Assembly (NCBI RefSeq): GCF_004116385.1
Contig: NZ_PEIB01000001.1
Coordinates: 351,368-415,367, forward strand
DNA length: 64,000 bases
Direction: 5' to 3'
Source: Veronia nyctiphanis
GTDB lineage: Bacteria > Pseudomonadota > Gammaproteobacteria > Enterobacterales > Vibrionaceae
Shown: positions 1 to 9,516 of the stretch, one piece after another
Layout of the letters: each line of letters opens with the position of its first letter
How positions within the stretch are numbered: position 1 is the first letter of the stretch
Program-made: the position numbers and the translations under genes
Notes under the pieces: generated by a model
What the model saw: the letters and a program-made list of their open reading frames with translations, nothing else
What the model was told of the DNA's origin: nothing
Databases searched by the model: none

Positions 1-1
1 G

Positions 2-379
2 TTTCCGGCGATCTCGATCAGTTATCAGACTGTTCATGCCAGTAAAGGGCGTGAGGCAGATTTTGTCCTCATTTGTCAGGTAAATAATGGAAGTTTTCCC
101 ACTTCAGTGAGACAGGAGGCGCTTGTCGACGCATTACTCACCGACGAGTCTGGTATTGAGTATGCAGAAGAGCGGCGTCTTTTCTATGTTGCTCTGACTC
201 GGTCTAAACAGTCTGTTTGGATACTTTCTGATAGCCAAAACCCATCTCCTTTTGTGCATGAACTGATAGAAGGGGAATATCCGGTGTTCAATAAACTCGG
301 CAGGAAAGTCGCGCGTAACCCCGTCAACGAACCAGTGGTGATAGAGCAGGATAATGCAAAACACCAAGAGGATGGCTGA
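2..379 (+). CDS. helD: DNA helicase IV, C-terminal part (cut by window start)
   Basis: Only the last ~125 residues are present; the gene begins before the window. Two UvrD/Rep-family (superfamily 1) helicase motifs are visible: VHASKGREADFVLI (motif V region) and AEERRLFYVALTRSKQ (motif VI, with the arginine that contacts ATP). The segment after them, NPSPFVHEL, matches the end of E. coli helicase IV (HelD) better than UvrD or Rep, which carry longer tails. HelD is a 3'-5' DNA helicase acting in recombination and repair. The last ~25 residues are acidic and polar and look unstructured. The family call is secure; the exact member is inferred from the short tail. Confidence 0.85.
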   Translation, partial: FPAISISYQTVHASKGREADFVLICQVNNGSFPTSVRQEALVDALLTDESGIEYAEERRLFYVALTRSKQSVWILSDSQNPSPFVHELIEGEYPVFNKLGRKVARNPVNEPVVIEQDNAKHQEDG

Positions 380-542
380 GGGTTGATACTTGCGAGTTCG
401 CTTTTGGTGCGTCAAAAGCCAAATATTTCGTAAAGCCTTCTTCCTATCTATGTGGTGTCAGTGTATCCGGCTGACTTACGCAGGCTTAAAGCAAGATTTG
501 TGGCACATATTTCAATGAGATTTCAATTTTAGTATCGACCTA

Positions 543-567
543 TGTAATGATAATAATTATCATTACA
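543..567 (+). promoter_or_regulatory. Fur box (predicted)
   Basis: A 25-bp near-perfect palindrome centred at 555. Positions 546-564 match the 19-bp Fur consensus AATGATAATNATTATCATT at every defined base. It ends 25 bp before the ATG of the gene at 592, a usual place for an iron-dependent repressor to block a promoter. Binding is inferred. Confidence 0.85.
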
Positions 568-591
568 GTTTTGTTGCTGTTGGAATAGAAA

Positions 592-987
592 ATGCTTGTG
601 CCAGACAGAGTAAAACGTAAAGACAACTACCTCGCTGCATTTCAAAAAGCGAATACAGCACTGACGTTAAAGTTGTCTGCTCTGAAAGATGGAAAACCCG
701 GGATTTGTAAACTCAAAGAGCTGATTTCTGCTAGTGACGATCTGGCAGATGTGTGTAGTCATTTTGATGACGAATTGAAACACTATGAACTGCTCATTTG
801 GTTACATCATCAGATTTCGCTGTATTATCGCAGCGAAGGAATTGGCCCTGGTTTGCAGTTAATCTGCCGCGTCGAAGCTCAGCAAATTGCGGAAAGAATT
901 CGGATGCACGGTATCTACCTTTCTGGCGACATCATCCCATTCATTGAAGTGCTAAAACCGATACCTATCAAAAAAACCAAGCCGTAA
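592..987 (+). CDS. Conserved hypothetical protein under a Fur box
   Basis: A 131-residue soluble protein with no signal peptide, membrane segment or motif I recognise. It is basic at both ends (PDRVKRKD near the start, PIPIKKTKP at the end) and looks mostly helical. The ATG has only a weak purine-rich stretch (GGAATAGAAA) before it. The Fur box just upstream is the main clue: the gene is probably expressed in iron starvation. It converges with the pentapeptide-repeat gene, whose stop is 18 bp away, and no terminator is visible between them. A role in iron handling is inferred from the operator alone. Confidence 0.75.
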   Translation: MLVPDRVKRKDNYLAAFQKANTALTLKLSALKDGKPGICKLKELISASDDLADVCSHFDDELKHYELLIWLHHQISLYYRSEGIGPGLQLICRVEAQQIAERIRMHGIYLSGDIIPFIEVLKPIPIKKTKP

Positions 988-1005
988 AAGAGACGACGCA
1001 TAAGG

Positions 1006-1605
1006 TTAATCGACGAGGTTTATCCCGAGGCTCGTTAGCATGTTCACGGCTTCAAATCGTGAGAATGTCGAGCCCTCTAATCGGTTATTTTTTACATCAA
1101 TCGTAATGTTTTCTGAGTGCGAGAGGTCACAGCCTTCAAGGTTTGTTTGACTAAATATCGCGCCGCTTAAATCGCATCCTGTGAGTTTAGCCTCTGACAG
1201 ACTGCACCCGGTTAAATCTACATGATGCATTCGGCAGTCAGTGAATGTTGCGCCGTCCATGTCAAGCTCGAAGAATGAACTGTCGTTAAGAACGCATGTA
1301 TTGAATGTGATCTGAGAGCCCGAGTCGAAGAGGGTCCATTTGGGTCTTGTCCAGTCGACGCCAACTAATTTACAGTCAGCAAATACAACATTGTTCAGGC
1401 GCGTATGTGAAAATGCGGCAAGGCTGAGATTACAGCGTTCAAAGTGACAGTCTATAAATCTGCAATGATCGAAATCGCACTCAGAAAAATCGCACTCAGT
1501 GAAAGTACAAGCCTCAAACTCAACGTTGCGATAACAGCCATAAGCAACAGCTAATTGCCCGAATTGCTTCTCGACGTATTCCTTGTTGTTTTTGATTTTT
1601 GGCAT
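1006..1605 (-). CDS. Pentapeptide-repeat protein
   Basis: A 199-residue protein built almost wholly of pentapeptide repeats of the A(D/N)LXX type, with many Cys, Asp and Phe in the centre, such as CTFTECDFSECDFDHC and LTGCDLSGAIF. These repeats coil into a right-handed quadrilateral beta-helix; relatives include Qnr and McbG, which protect DNA gyrase, but most have no known role. I chose the ATG at 1605 because GAGAGG sits about 5 bp before it; a TTG five codons upstream is possible. It lies downstream of the cysJ-like gene on the same strand, 282 bp away, so it may be outside that transcript. There is no direct evidence for quinolone resistance. Confidence 0.85.
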   Translation of the reverse strand: MPKIKNNKEYVEKQFGQLAVAYGCYRNVEFEACTFTECDFSECDFDHCRFIDCHFERCNLSLAAFSHTRLNNVVFADCKLVGVDWTRPKWTLFDSGSQITFNTCVLNDSSFFELDMDGATFTDCRMHHVDLTGCSLSEAKLTGCDLSGAIFSQTNLEGCDLSHSENITIDVKNNRLEGSTFSRFEAVNMLTSLGINLVD

Positions 1606-1887
1606 CGTTTCCTCTCTCAACGGACCTAAACGTTACGGCGCGTATCTTCTTGATCTACAACGACACACTAAAACACCAATATGATGCAAATAAGTCACTG
1701 CCAGTATTAACAGTAAGCTCATTTGGCTATATTCGACGAACGTTAGTGGCGCGAATTCTTTGGATGTGGAGCATACAGCAATATGCTCACACGATGCAGC
1801 TAAGTGTGCTGGTGATGCGATTCAGGTGGGTAATCGGATGGAAAATGTTGCTGACCTTCTCTGAGTGAAAGAAGGCCAGCGAGGGCA

Positions 1888-3672
1888 TTAATAGACGTCG
1901 CGAACGTATCGTTTTTGCTTTTTCAACGCGTTGACGTAGTCTTCAGCATCCTCTTTACTCATTTTCCCGTGTTGTTCAATGACAGCGTGCAGCGCTTTAT
2001 CCACATCTTTTGCCATGCGATAGGCGTCTCCACAAATGAAGAAATACCCGCCGCGCTCAAGCCATGAAAATAATGCCTCTCCATGCTCCAGCATTCTGTC
2101 TTGAACATAGATTTTCTTCTTCTGATCGCGCGAAAATGCTAAATCGAGTCGGGTCAGTAACCCATCCTGTTGCATCTGTTCAATTTCATCACGATAGATG
2201 AAGTCGGTATCGCGATTCCTGTCGCCAAAAAACAGCCAGTTTTCTCCTGATGCACCCGACGCTTTGCGTTCTTCAAGGAATGCCCGAAAAGGCGCAATAC
2301 CTGTTCCGGGGCCGACCATTATCATTGGGGCATCGTCAGACTCTGGTACCGAGAAGTGCTTATTCGGCGCGAAGTAACAGCGGACTTTGTCTCCTTCTTC
2401 GGCAACATCTGATAAAAAGGTCGAACAGACACCGTTGTGGTCGCGATCGTTGCTGTTGTAGCGCACGTTACCAATGGTGAGATGCACTTCTTCTGGGTGG
2501 AAGTTGACGCTGGATGATATTGAGTAAGCTCTTGGTGCAAGGGCCTTGCTCAATTCGATGAATTCATCGGCACTCAACGCGGTATCCGGGAACAGCTTGA
2601 TCAAGTCGACAATATCTTTACCCCAAAGGAAATCGTTGAGTTTTTCAGTATCGTCGATGATGGCAGCGAGCGTTTTGTCGGCGCTGTGGCCAGCAAGGTG
2701 TGCGATAAACTCTTTGCTCGGCGTTCGTATTTCCAAGTGATCAGTCAAAACCGTTTGCAACGTCATGGATTGCCCGTTGTAGGTTACTTCCGTATCTGAC
2801 TGGCTGTTAAGGCTATTGATGACTTCCTGGACTAAATCATCCCGATTAACGGGAATGACATTCAATGCATCACCTGCTTCGTAGGTTTCACCACTGCCTG
2901 CCAGAGAGAACTCATAGTGGAAGGTTTCTTTGCTTGAACCTTCCTCCGTCAGACGCTTTTTAGTGATGAGCTCGGCATGCAGCGGGTTTTGTTTGTTGAA
3001 CTTGGGTTTGTTCTTTTTGGCTGCTGAAGGCGCTGATGACGTCGATGCGGCTGCTTCACCTGCACTGCCGCGTTGAGCAATTTCTGGCATGGTCGCTTCT
3101 ATCCAGTCATTGGCTGGACCTTCAAAGTCGACATCACAGTCAACACGTGCTACGACGCGTTGGCCTCCAAGTTCTTGCAGCCTCTCATCCCAATGGATAC
3201 CGGCTAAGCAGAAATCATCATAATTGGTATCGCCCAACGCCAGCACAGAGTAATGAGTATTGGCAAAGCTTGGCGCATCCTCTGCGCTTATTGCATCCCA
3301 AAGGCTTTGTGCATTATCAGGCATTTCACCTTCGCCGTAGGTGCTGGTAACGACCAGGAGACGCTCAGCCTGAGCTAACTGCGGCAGCTCCACATCATCC
3401 ATGTCAACAACGCTTGGCAGAAGTCCTGCTGTTTTGGCCTGTTCTGCCGCATCTTCGGCAACAGCCTCGGCGTTACCTGTCTGTGAACCATAAATGATGG
3501 TAATCGGTCTTACGGCAGCCTGTTGTGCCTGTGCAGGGGCTTGGTTACTTTCCTGTACGAGTAATTTGGTATGCAGACCTGCTAAAAAACCACCAAGCCA
3601 CTGAGTTTGTTCACTGTTAAAAGGGATATCCTCGGGCAAATATGGCACTTTTTGTGTGTTGTCTAATTTCAT
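1888..3672 (-). CDS. CysJ-like diflavin reductase (NADPH, FAD, FMN)
   Basis: About 594 residues, the length of the sulfite reductase flavoprotein subunit CysJ. In order: a ~55-residue lead; a flavodoxin (FMN) domain from about residue 58 with YGSQTGNAEAVAED, STYGEGEMPDN and ALGDTNYDDF; a linker; an FAD domain with RAYSISSS; an NADPH domain with GPGTGIAPFRAF and FFICGDAYRMAKDV; and a CysJ-like end, KRYVRDVY. It should pass electrons from NADPH through FAD and FMN to a partner. The usual partner CysI (siroheme sulfite reductase) is not in the window; the nearest redox enzyme is the glutamate-synthase-like gene two genes upstream. I chose the ATG at 3672, with AGGAGA about 9 bp upstream; the ATG at 3681 is too close to that site. 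Confidence 0.88.
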   Translation of the reverse strand: MKLDNTQKVPYLPEDIPFNSEQTQWLGGFLAGLHTKLLVQESNQAPAQAQQAAVRPITIIYGSQTGNAEAVAEDAAEQAKTAGLLPSVVDMDDVELPQLAQAERLLVVTSTYGEGEMPDNAQSLWDAISAEDAPSFANTHYSVLALGDTNYDDFCLAGIHWDERLQELGGQRVVARVDCDVDFEGPANDWIEATMPEIAQRGSAGEAAASTSSAPSAAKKNKPKFNKQNPLHAELITKKRLTEEGSSKETFHYEFSLAGSGETYEAGDALNVIPVNRDDLVQEVINSLNSQSDTEVTYNGQSMTLQTVLTDHLEIRTPSKEFIAHLAGHSADKTLAAIIDDTEKLNDFLWGKDIVDLIKLFPDTALSADEFIELSKALAPRAYSISSSVNFHPEEVHLTIGNVRYNSNDRDHNGVCSTFLSDVAEEGDKVRCYFAPNKHFSVPESDDAPMIMVGPGTGIAPFRAFLEERKASGASGENWLFFGDRNRDTDFIYRDEIEQMQQDGLLTRLDLAFSRDQKKKIYVQDRMLEHGEALFSWLERGGYFFICGDAYRMAKDVDKALHAVIEQHGKMSKEDAEDYVNALKKQKRYVRDVY

Positions 3673-3692
3673 GTAATCCATTCTCCTGATAA

Positions 3693-4310
3693 TTAGGCAG
3701 CGTCACGCATGACCTGACTGAGGACTTGGCAATAATGGCTTGCCAACAGTTGTTCAAATGACGGGTATTGATCGAGTTGATGACGAATTTCCCTGTCTCT
3801 CTCAATAATCCATACGCTAGTTCCCCATGCCCTTGAATCCCAGACTTCGCGTTTGGCCATTGCGGCTTTGTAATCATCAACCCGTTTTTTTGCCAGTAAA
3901 CAGGCAAGGGCTTGTTCGTCATAGGTGCCGAGGGAGGCTTTCGCATCTTTTACCAGTACGTCTATTAATCGCTTGTCCTCGGTATCAAACAAGTAACGAC
4001 ACGTCTGACTCTCTGTTGCACCACGTTTCAGCACTTCATCCGCTTGTTTTGCCACTTCCAACCCACGACGAAGCACGCCAGAGGCATTGACATATTGGTA
4101 GATCAAGTCTGTATCGCGATCACCGTATTCAGGGACTTTGCCGTCAAATAGTGGCTGACCTGATGATGCGTGACTATCGTAAGCTTCTTTGACCAACTGG
4201 ATATTCTGGCGAGCAAAAAACTGGCTAAGTTCCTCTACCATATCTTTCTTGTTCATCGCTGCTGCGATGGCGTCGCTAGTGTGGTAGTTGAAAAGAGAAA
4301 GCGGAATCAA
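3693..4310 (-). CDS. Unknown protein between gltB-like and cysJ-like genes
   Basis: A 205-residue soluble protein that I do not recognise. It is rich in charged residues and helix formers, with Trp-containing stretches (REVWDSRAWGTSVWIIERDREIRHQLDQ) near the end and few Cys, so it does not look like a metal-cluster protein. An internal ATG (residue 19, MNKKDMVEEL) is an alternative start. It sits 20 bp after the gltB-like stop and 20 bp before the cysJ-like start, so the three genes are almost surely one transcript. Its position suggests an accessory, adaptor or small subunit for the electron transfer system, which is inference only. Confidence 0.8.
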   Translation of the reverse strand: MIPLSLFNYHTSDAIAAAMNKKDMVEELSQFFARQNIQLVKEAYDSHASSGQPLFDGKVPEYGDRDTDLIYQYVNASGVLRRGLEVAKQADEVLKRGATESQTCRYLFDTEDKRLIDVLVKDAKASLGTYDEQALACLLAKKRVDDYKAAMAKREVWDSRAWGTSVWIIERDREIRHQLDQYPSFEQLLASHYCQVLSQVMRDAA

Positions 4311-4330
4311 GACAAAAAAGTCAGCGCTGG

Positions 4331-7300
4331 CTAGTGCCAGTTGTGTAAAATCGCGCGAGTCTTTTCAGAGCCAGTTGCCTGATAGTGGGCGGTAAGGTGA
4401 TAGTGAAGGGCCTGTCGTTGGCCTTCAACCAGAGTATCGCCACCGCTGAGGCGAATAGCTCTTACAGAATCATTGCTGCATGAGGTTACAATGTCTCCGG
4501 TCGGGTCGTACTGGAAAGCAGTACCACCGCTCATGCCATTACCGAAGCCTTTACCATAGCCACCAAGATTCACGATGGTACCATTGGTCATGTATTCGCA
4601 GCAGAAGTCACCGACACCTTCAACAACAGCGACGGCACCGGAATTTCTGACACCAAAGCGGTCGCCAGCTTCACCTTCAACGAACAGCTCGCCGCCAGTG
4701 GCGCCGAAAAGAGCGAAGTTACCCACCAGTACATTGTCTCCGCAGCTCACTGACTTGCCACCTGGGTATTGCACTATGATGCTGCCGCCGCTGGCACCTT
4801 TTCCGACACCATCGTTACAGGTTCCGATGTGACGCAGTGTTATGCCTGAGTTGTTAAACGCAGCAAAACTTTGACCTGCTGAGTTTCTTGAGGTGATTTC
4901 GATACTGCCTGCAGACAACACTTTTCGTCCATTGGAAAGCGTGTTGACTGCTGGGTGGGCGGAGATATCGGCATCGCTCAGGCGATAGTTAAGTATTCTT
5001 TCGATATCGATAGCAAGCTGACCGCCGACTGTTTTGTTGCAGTTACACAATGTTTCCCCTTCAAAGGATAACGATGCACGTTTGGCCTCGATAAATTCAC
5101 GTTCGACCGTTTCGATATACTTGTCGTCAGGTGCAAAACAGGCTTCAAGACAGATGGGGTCTTCGATATGTTTTTTCTGAACCTTGCCGAGAAGTCCTGT
5201 CATATCCAGCTCTCCGATCATCTCGGGGTGTCGGATAAGATGAAGCAGGTGTGTCTCGCCACAGATTGCTTTGAGCGATGGATAGCCGAGCTCAGCAAGA
5301 ATTTCGCGCACGTCATGGGCGACGTTCATGAAATATTGCGCCAAGGCCTTGGATCGCCTTTATACAGCTCGGGGTTGGTGGTGAGACCTGCTGGGCACTT
5401 GAGGTTACAGTTTTTCGCCATCACACATTTCAGCATCATCAACGCTGTTGTGCCGAACTCAAAAGAATCACCGCCCAATATCGCTGATTTAACCACATCA
5501 ACACCCGTTTGGTGGGCATTTGAGCAACGGAGAACAACTTTGTCTCTGAGGCCGTTTTCAGACAGAGCCTGATGAACCTCAGCAATGCCGATATCTGCTG
5601 CGCGTCCGGTGTTCTTGAGGCTGGTAACCTGTGCCGCGCCCGTGCCGCCAGTGTTACCCGCGACATTAATCACATCAGCGCCTGCTTTCGCAACGCCGAC
5701 AGCGATTGTGCCAATCCCTTCAGATGACACCAGCTTGACGATAACCCGCACTCTGGCCGCTTTCGCATCGTGGATCAGCTGGCCCAAGTCTTCAATCGAA
5801 TAGGTGTCATGATGAGGTGGGGGAGACACTAGTTCAACACCAGGTGTACCGCCCCTCGCTGCAGCAATTTCGACGTTAACTTTCGGTGAGGGTAATTGAC
5901 CACCTTCACCGGGTTTCGCACCCTGCGCAATTTTGATTTCGATTTCTTCCAGCGATGGGTCGGCAAGATAGCCCGCCCACACACCAAATCGGCCAGATGC
6001 AAACTGTTTAATTTTGCTCGCTTTTACTGAGTTGTAGCGTCGTGAGTTTTCGCCGCCTTCACCAGAGTTACTCATCGCACCCGCGATATTTGTACCTTGT
6101 GCAACTGCCTCGTGCGCCTTGGCGACCAGTGCGCCGTGACTCATCGCACCAGAGGCGAATGCCGCAGTAATTTCATTGGCGGGTTGCACATCTTTCAGCG
6201 ATATCGCTGTTGGCGGAGATAGGGTGTTGGAGAGAAATTTCTTTGCCAACCCATGCGCGTTCAGTTGGATTCCGCGGGTTCCTACATCAACGCCGACAAG
6301 ATCATCGCCAAATACTGTCTCCAGCGCTTCGGCGAACATTGGATGGCGTTTTAGAGGTTGTTGGTCTAGCTTGAGAAGCCACTTGTTGCCACCTGTCGAT
6401 TCGATAGATAGCCCACTTACCGAGGTATTTGGCGACCCTCGAAACGATATATGAGAGAGTACGTCGATGAAATCATCTGTACTCTCACAGCTTGATAGGC
6501 CGACGGGCAGAGACAGAACATCACGCAGTGTTGCTGGTCGATTTTTTCTTTCTTCGGCAATTCGCTCGGTAAACTCGCGATAAACCTGTGTCATCTCGAA
6601 CGAGTTAATCTGCTCCGGGGTGCGGGCCTCAAAACCTAAATCTTTATATCCATCGTCCTCCGGCAGTAAGAACCGGCTTTCGTCCCATTCAGATGCATCT
6701 TCGGCGGCATACTGAATAGACTCTTCTGTCAGCGCAATGAATTCTCTCGTGGCTAAATTTCCGTAGCCATGAGCGCCGCCCTCGATTCTTTCTTTGAAGA
6801 GGCCAAGAACCGGGATCTGATTTTCAGATTGAATCTCGAAGACTTTGCGATGCCATTCAATAGCATTATCGACCAAATCAACAAACTGCGCGCCACCGAC
6901 GGGCGAGTGGATATTAGGGAAAAGCGCAGCGAGCGGCGGATCATTGGTATCAATGAAGTTAGCTTCAAAAAACTCCCCGCCAATATAGCTTTCCGCCGTA
7001 CACAAGCCGAACTTACCCATGGTTTTCATCAAGGCTTTTTCGACTGCTTTTTGGTAAGCCTTCAAGCCCTTCTTAACGCCCTCAATATTACCGAATAACT
7101 CCCATGCTCGGTTGAACACAGAGAGCGGACAAACCGCAGATGCGCCAAAGCCCAATAAGCTGGCGATATCGTGCGTACTGGCGGCCTGCCCTGTGAGGTA
7201 GATGATACTGGTCGAAAAGCGCAGACCTTTTTTGATTAGACGCTGATTGACTGCTGCGATAACCAACATAGCTGGGGCAGCAGCTTGGTCATGCGTGACG

Positions 7301-9147
7301 TTCTGATCAGACATTATGATAATGTCATGCTGGGTACTGGCGAGCTTTTCTGCTTGATCAGCGATGCTGTCGAGGGCTTGCTGCAGGCAAGCCACATTCG
7401 ATTTGTCGCCCTTTTGTTTTTCAAGGTTAGGAGTGAAAAGCGTATCAATCACACCGATTTTCAACTGATCTTGCTTTTGAATTTTAAGAACGTCTTGCGG
7501 TTGCAAAATAGGTGATGGGATCACCAACTGGATGTTTGTCGTCGGGCTGATGTTGGGTTTGGCACCCAAGGCAACCCGCAATGTCATGCCATCCGCCTCG
7601 CGGATACTGTCGAGTGGCGGGTTTGTCACTTGCGCGAAGCGTTGGCTGAAGTATTTTGATACGCCGCCTTCAATCCCAGACATTGCATTCGGTGCTAAGC
7701 CGTAACCCATTGCCGAAATCTTCTCCATGCCCGTTTGTAGCATGGGGTCTAGCATGAATTTAAAACTTTCCTGATTCATGCTGTATGCAACATGCCTTGC
7801 CGTTGGTACCAGCGGTGAGCTGTTATCAAACTCCGAGATATCAGCCTCAGGCAAGTCTGAAAGCTGCATGCGCGCTTCACTGAGAATGGCAGAGTAATCA
7901 TGCTCGGCGGCTAATCGCTCAAGAATCTGGTTTGTATATAAAGTCTCTTTGGTCGCGTGATCGAAAACAACCATCCCGCCAGCTTCGATCCGCCCTCTTC
8001 GAATGACGTCATCGTGCGGAAAGTCGATTTGTCCCGCCTCACTCATCACTGCCAAGTAATCATCGGTTTCAACCGTTCTGAGGGGTCTGAGCCCGAGTCT
8101 GTCGAGCCTTGCGCCTACTTTTACACCGTCGCCAAAAATAAATGCTGCGGGGCCGTCATTCTTTTCTTCATACAGAGAAAAATACTCCAGCATATCTCTG
8201 ACGTTGTCAGGCAGTGACTGATCGTTCTCCCATGCTGGTGGCATCATCGCAAGAGCGGCGACATCGATATCCATTTCATCTTCGGTGACGCGTCGGGCAA
8301 GCGTCTGGTCGAGCCGTGCTGAATCTGACTGGCCTTTCGGGAAGATGACTTCTTTTCGATGGAGTCGAGCAATGGCGTCTTCACTGAGCCTATTTTTTCT
8401 GTCTGTGTTTAGCTCGCCATTGTGCGCCATTCGTCTAAAGGGTTGCGCGAATATGGGGTTTGGCGCTGTGTTGGTCGAAAAACGGGTGTGAAAAAACAGC
8501 GTGTGTATTTTGTGTGTCGGGTCCGTCAGGTCACAAAAGTAGGGCACAACTTCCCAGCTGTTTAGCCGGTTTTTCAATACTTGCGTCCGGCTACTCATTG
8601 ATAGCGGGTAGAATCCCTCCAGCTCGGGTTGGGTGAATGCCGGATATTCAATTTCTAATAAGGCCTGATTGATGATGTGTTCAAAAACGGCCTGATTAGC
8701 CACATGCTTGGGTTTGCTGAATACACATTGTTTGATGGGCAGTTGGGCGTCACAGCTCTGCTTATTGAGTGCATCGTTGTTAACGGGCACATCGCGCCAT
8801 AACAAAATTTGCAGTTGATACTTCTTGAAAGTATCGACAATTATTTGGTGTGCATGCTCGTGTTGGGTTGTGTCAACAGGGTAAAAAAAGTTAGCTACCC
8901 CAAAACTCCCTAGTTTTAAACTTGGTTTTTTGGTCAGTTTTCGAAAGAAATTGAGTGAAATATCAATATTAACCCCTGCACCGTCACCTGTGCCTTCTGC
9001 ACTAATGCCGCCCCTATGTGGGATCATACAAAAAGCCTGATGGGCATGTTGCAGCAAGTCGTGGGTCTGTTGGCTTTTTTTGTGTGTAATGAAGCCGACA
9101 CCACAGCTGGAATGCTCAAGATCTCTGTCGAATAAATAACGTTTCAT
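4331..9147 (-). CDS. gltB: Glutamate synthase large subunit (GltB-like), frame broken near 5345
   Basis: Makes glutamate from glutamine and 2-oxoglutarate. After a short lead the class II amidotransferase domain starts at SSCGVGFITH (Cys nucleophile) with PHRGG and GTGDGAG. The central domain and the FMN/synthase domain follow (AKPGEGGQLPSPKVN, GNTGGTGAAQ), then the iron-sulfur cysteines and the C-terminal GXGXG domain (ATGGELFVEGEAGDRFG). The frame breaks at GDP: the N-terminal part reads on to PWRNIS-stop, while ALAQYFMNVAHDVRE continues in another frame. One missing A (CCAAGG for CCAAAGG) restores a ~1605-residue protein. The cluster cysteines are C-x5-C-x3-C, one residue shorter than the usual x5/x4. 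No GltD partner is adjacent. An upstream ATG at 9195 is possible, but the one at 9147 puts Cys closest to the usual position. Confidence 0.88.
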
Positions 9148-9516
9148 GATGTTCTTAGTCCATATTTGTAAGCCGAATAACCACCTTGTTATCAAATAAC
9201 CTTGAATTTCGTCACTTCACTGGCCGGCGTCCAGAATAGCCATATAGTAATACTTATGCAAATAGTAATTATTATCATTAGCAAATAGGTTTTTTGTTTC
9301 GATATAAGCGGATTGATGAAGAAGATAATGCTAAATCTGAATTAAAGTTCCATTTTTCGGGCTGGGTAGTGCTTATTTATAAGCGCGAGTTGCTAGTGGT
9401 GAAAGGTGATTTACAATGAATTAGCGGAAGGTAAGTAACGCATTTTTGAATTTTTATTCTTTAATTTAGCCTAGATATTCTTAATTGCACTGCTTTCATG
9501 TTGTTTTATCGGGAAA
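9148..9516. other. Intergenic region upstream of the gltB-like cluster
   Basis: AT-rich, with no convincing gene. It holds the Fur box at 9261-9279 and presumably the promoter of the leftward gltB-like cluster, as well as the 3' flank of the nuclease gene. I see no strong terminator. Confidence 0.5.
9261..9279 (-). promoter_or_regulatory. Fur box (predicted) of the gltB-like/cysJ-like cluster
   Basis: Matches AATGATAATNATTATCATT at 16 of 18 defined bases (AATAGTAAT, T, ATTATCATT) and sits in a wider 27-bp imperfect palindrome (about 9257-9283). It lies ~115 bp upstream of the gltB-like ATG, the first gene of the cluster. The gene on its other side ends here rather than starts, so the cluster is the only plausible target. 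Confidence 0.75.

Noticed and set aside
1621..1868. Plus-strand open frame between the pentapeptide and cysJ-like genes
   Set aside because: No ribosome-binding site or motif; composition unlike its neighbours.
1888..3672. Reading the CysJ-like gene as part of an assimilatory sulfite reductase
   Set aside because: No cysI or cysH is present and the gene is in a gltB-like cluster, so I kept the call as CysJ-like.
5326..5345. Programmed frameshift in gltB
   Set aside because: No slippery heptamer or pseudoknot seen, and many unrelated genes here have similar breaks, so error is more likely.
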